From Desulfobacterales bacterium (lineage in GTDB: Bacteria > Desulfobacterota > DSM-4660 > Desulfatiglandales > B25-G16), in NCBI GenBank assembly GCA_013375385.1, contig JABXJY010000033.1:3238-9880 (forward strand): a stretch of 6,643 nt of DNA, in the 5' to 3' direction. The position numbers and the translations under genes are program-made. The notes beneath the pieces are model-generated. The model was not told where the DNA came from and searched no databases. It saw nothing but the letters and a program-made list of their open reading frames with translations. Shown here in pieces: positions 6,111 through 6,643 of this stretch (positions within the stretch are counted from its first letter, which is position 1; each line of letters starts with the position of its first letter).

Positions 6111-6473
6111 ATGGATCAGGAGAACTTGGAATATTTTAGAGGCTTACTCCAGAAACAGCTTGATGAGCTTATTGAAGAGGCTATTAAGACAGTCAATGGA
6201 ATGACCAATTTGAAGGATACCTTTCCTGACCCAACCGATAGGGCCTCCTTGGAGACGGATAGAAACTTCCTCTTAAGGATACGGGATAGAGAAAGGAAGC
6301 TGATTGAAAAGATAAAAGAGGCCCTTGAGAGAATAGGTAACGGCACCTTTGGGATATGTGAGGTATGCGGGAGAGACGTAGGAGAAGAGAGGCTGAAGGT
6401 GAGGCCAGTTACTACTCTGTGTATTGGCTGCAAAAAGAAACAGGAGGCCAGGGAAAAGGCTCGAGGTCTGTGA
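6111..6473 (+). CDS. dksA: DksA/TraR-family zinc-finger transcription factor, DksA type
   Basis: DksA binds the RNA polymerase secondary channel and, with ppGpp (site 2), resets transcription of rRNA and biosynthetic genes during starvation. The 120-residue protein has a long coiled coil (about 1-75) with the tip motif DPTDRA at 40-45, which carries both the key aspartate (Asp43) and alanine (Ala45). The zinc finger is intact with cysteines 83, 86, 104 and 107. From memory it aligns without gaps to E. coli DksA from E. coli Met32 onward, so only the E. coli N-terminal 31 residues are missing. On that alignment, site 2 residues Leu95, Lys98, Arg129 and Lys139 correspond to Leu64, Lys67, Arg98 and Lys108 here; Asn68 is replaced by Thr37. 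The near-identity of RDRERKLIEKIKEAL supports true DksA rather than TraR. It lies 34 bases after dnaJ and 15 before larC. Confidence 0.92.
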   Translation: MDQENLEYFRGLLQKQLDELIEEAIKTVNGMTNLKDTFPDPTDRASLETDRNFLLRIRDRERKLIEKIKEALERIGNGTFGICEVCGRDVGEERLKVRPVTTLCIGCKKKQEAREKARGL

Positions 6474-6488
6474 GGGAACCGGGGCGAC

Positions 6489-6643
6489 ATGAAAATAGCC
6501 TACCTTGATTGCTTTTCCGGTGTAAGCGGTGATATGTTTGTTGGTTCCTTACTCGATGCTGGCTTGCCTCTTGAAAAACTTGAAAAGATCATCTCTGGGC
6601 TTAATCTAAATGGTTACGGGATATCAGCAAAAAAGGAGGAAAG
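6489..6643 (+). CDS. larC: LarC, nickel-pincer cofactor biosynthesis protein (N-terminal part, runs off the window)
   Basis: LarC (formerly DUF111) inserts nickel, using CTP, into the pyridinium dithiocarboxylate precursor made by LarB and LarE; the product is the cofactor of lactate racemase and related LarA-type enzymes. Only the first 51 codons are present. The start MKIAYLDCFSGVSGDMFVGSLLDAGLPLE matches the conserved LarC N-terminal signature (LDCFSG.SGDM). A purine-rich stretch (GAGGGA at 6472..6477, overlapping the dksA stop) lies 11 bases before the ATG. larB, larE and larA are not seen in the window, so pathway completeness cannot be judged. Placement just after dksA suggests cotranscription, although the functions are unrelated as far as is known. 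Confidence 0.9.
   Translation, partial: MKIAYLDCFSGVSGDMFVGSLLDAGLPLEKLEKIISGLNLNGYGISAKKEE

Noticed and set aside
6116..6490. A 124-codon minus-strand ORF opposite dksA
   Set aside because: Its serine- and leucine-rich translation is the usual antisense shadow of a gene rich in E, K and R codons; DksA on the plus strand is unambiguous.

Overview
This 6.6 kb window is an ordinary bacterial chromosomal segment with conserved core genes and no sign of a mobile element, CRISPR array, rRNA or tRNA. The protein set is a bifunctional class A penicillin-binding protein, a ComM/YifB ATPase, RNA polymerase omega, a type I DnaJ, a four-cysteine DksA and the start of LarC. It suggests a Gram-negative, proteobacteria-like organism; my best guess is a Desulfobacterota (deltaproteobacterial) lineage. 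That guess rests on gene content and order and was not tested by a search.

Layout: the left edge holds the last 56 codons of an unrecognised plus-strand gene (3..173). It converges, across a 188-base gap, on a minus-strand pair: comM (4248 to 2719) followed by the PBP1A gene (2722 to 362). These two overlap by 4 bases (ATGA) and are almost certainly one translationally coupled operon. A 419-base divergent intergenic region (4249..4667) then separates comM from a plus-strand cluster: rpoZ (4668..4955), dnaJ (4961..6076, or from GTG 4952), dksA (6111..6473) and larC (6489 to beyond the window). Gaps inside this cluster are short or absent, so it reads as one operon.

The divergent region has an AT-rich left part, with a candidate promoter for each direction and a 22-base near-palindrome over the candidate comM -10. 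Its right part is richer in GC, with a strong inverted repeat and a short unassigned ORF. If the candidate rpoZ promoter is real, the rpoZ leader is about 250 nt long.

Functionally, the left operon joins cell-wall synthesis (PBP1A) to a DNA-branch-migration ATPase known from natural transformation. The right cluster joins two transcription-machinery proteins with a chaperone. Omega carries part of ppGpp site 1 on RNA polymerase and DksA forms site 2, and key ppGpp-contact residues of both appear intact. LarC, for nickel-pincer cofactor synthesis, follows. I found no undescribed defence or accessory system here. The points most worth a second look are the operator-like palindrome, the structured rpoZ leader, the rpoZ-dnaJ-dksA grouping and the unrecognised C-terminus at the left edge.
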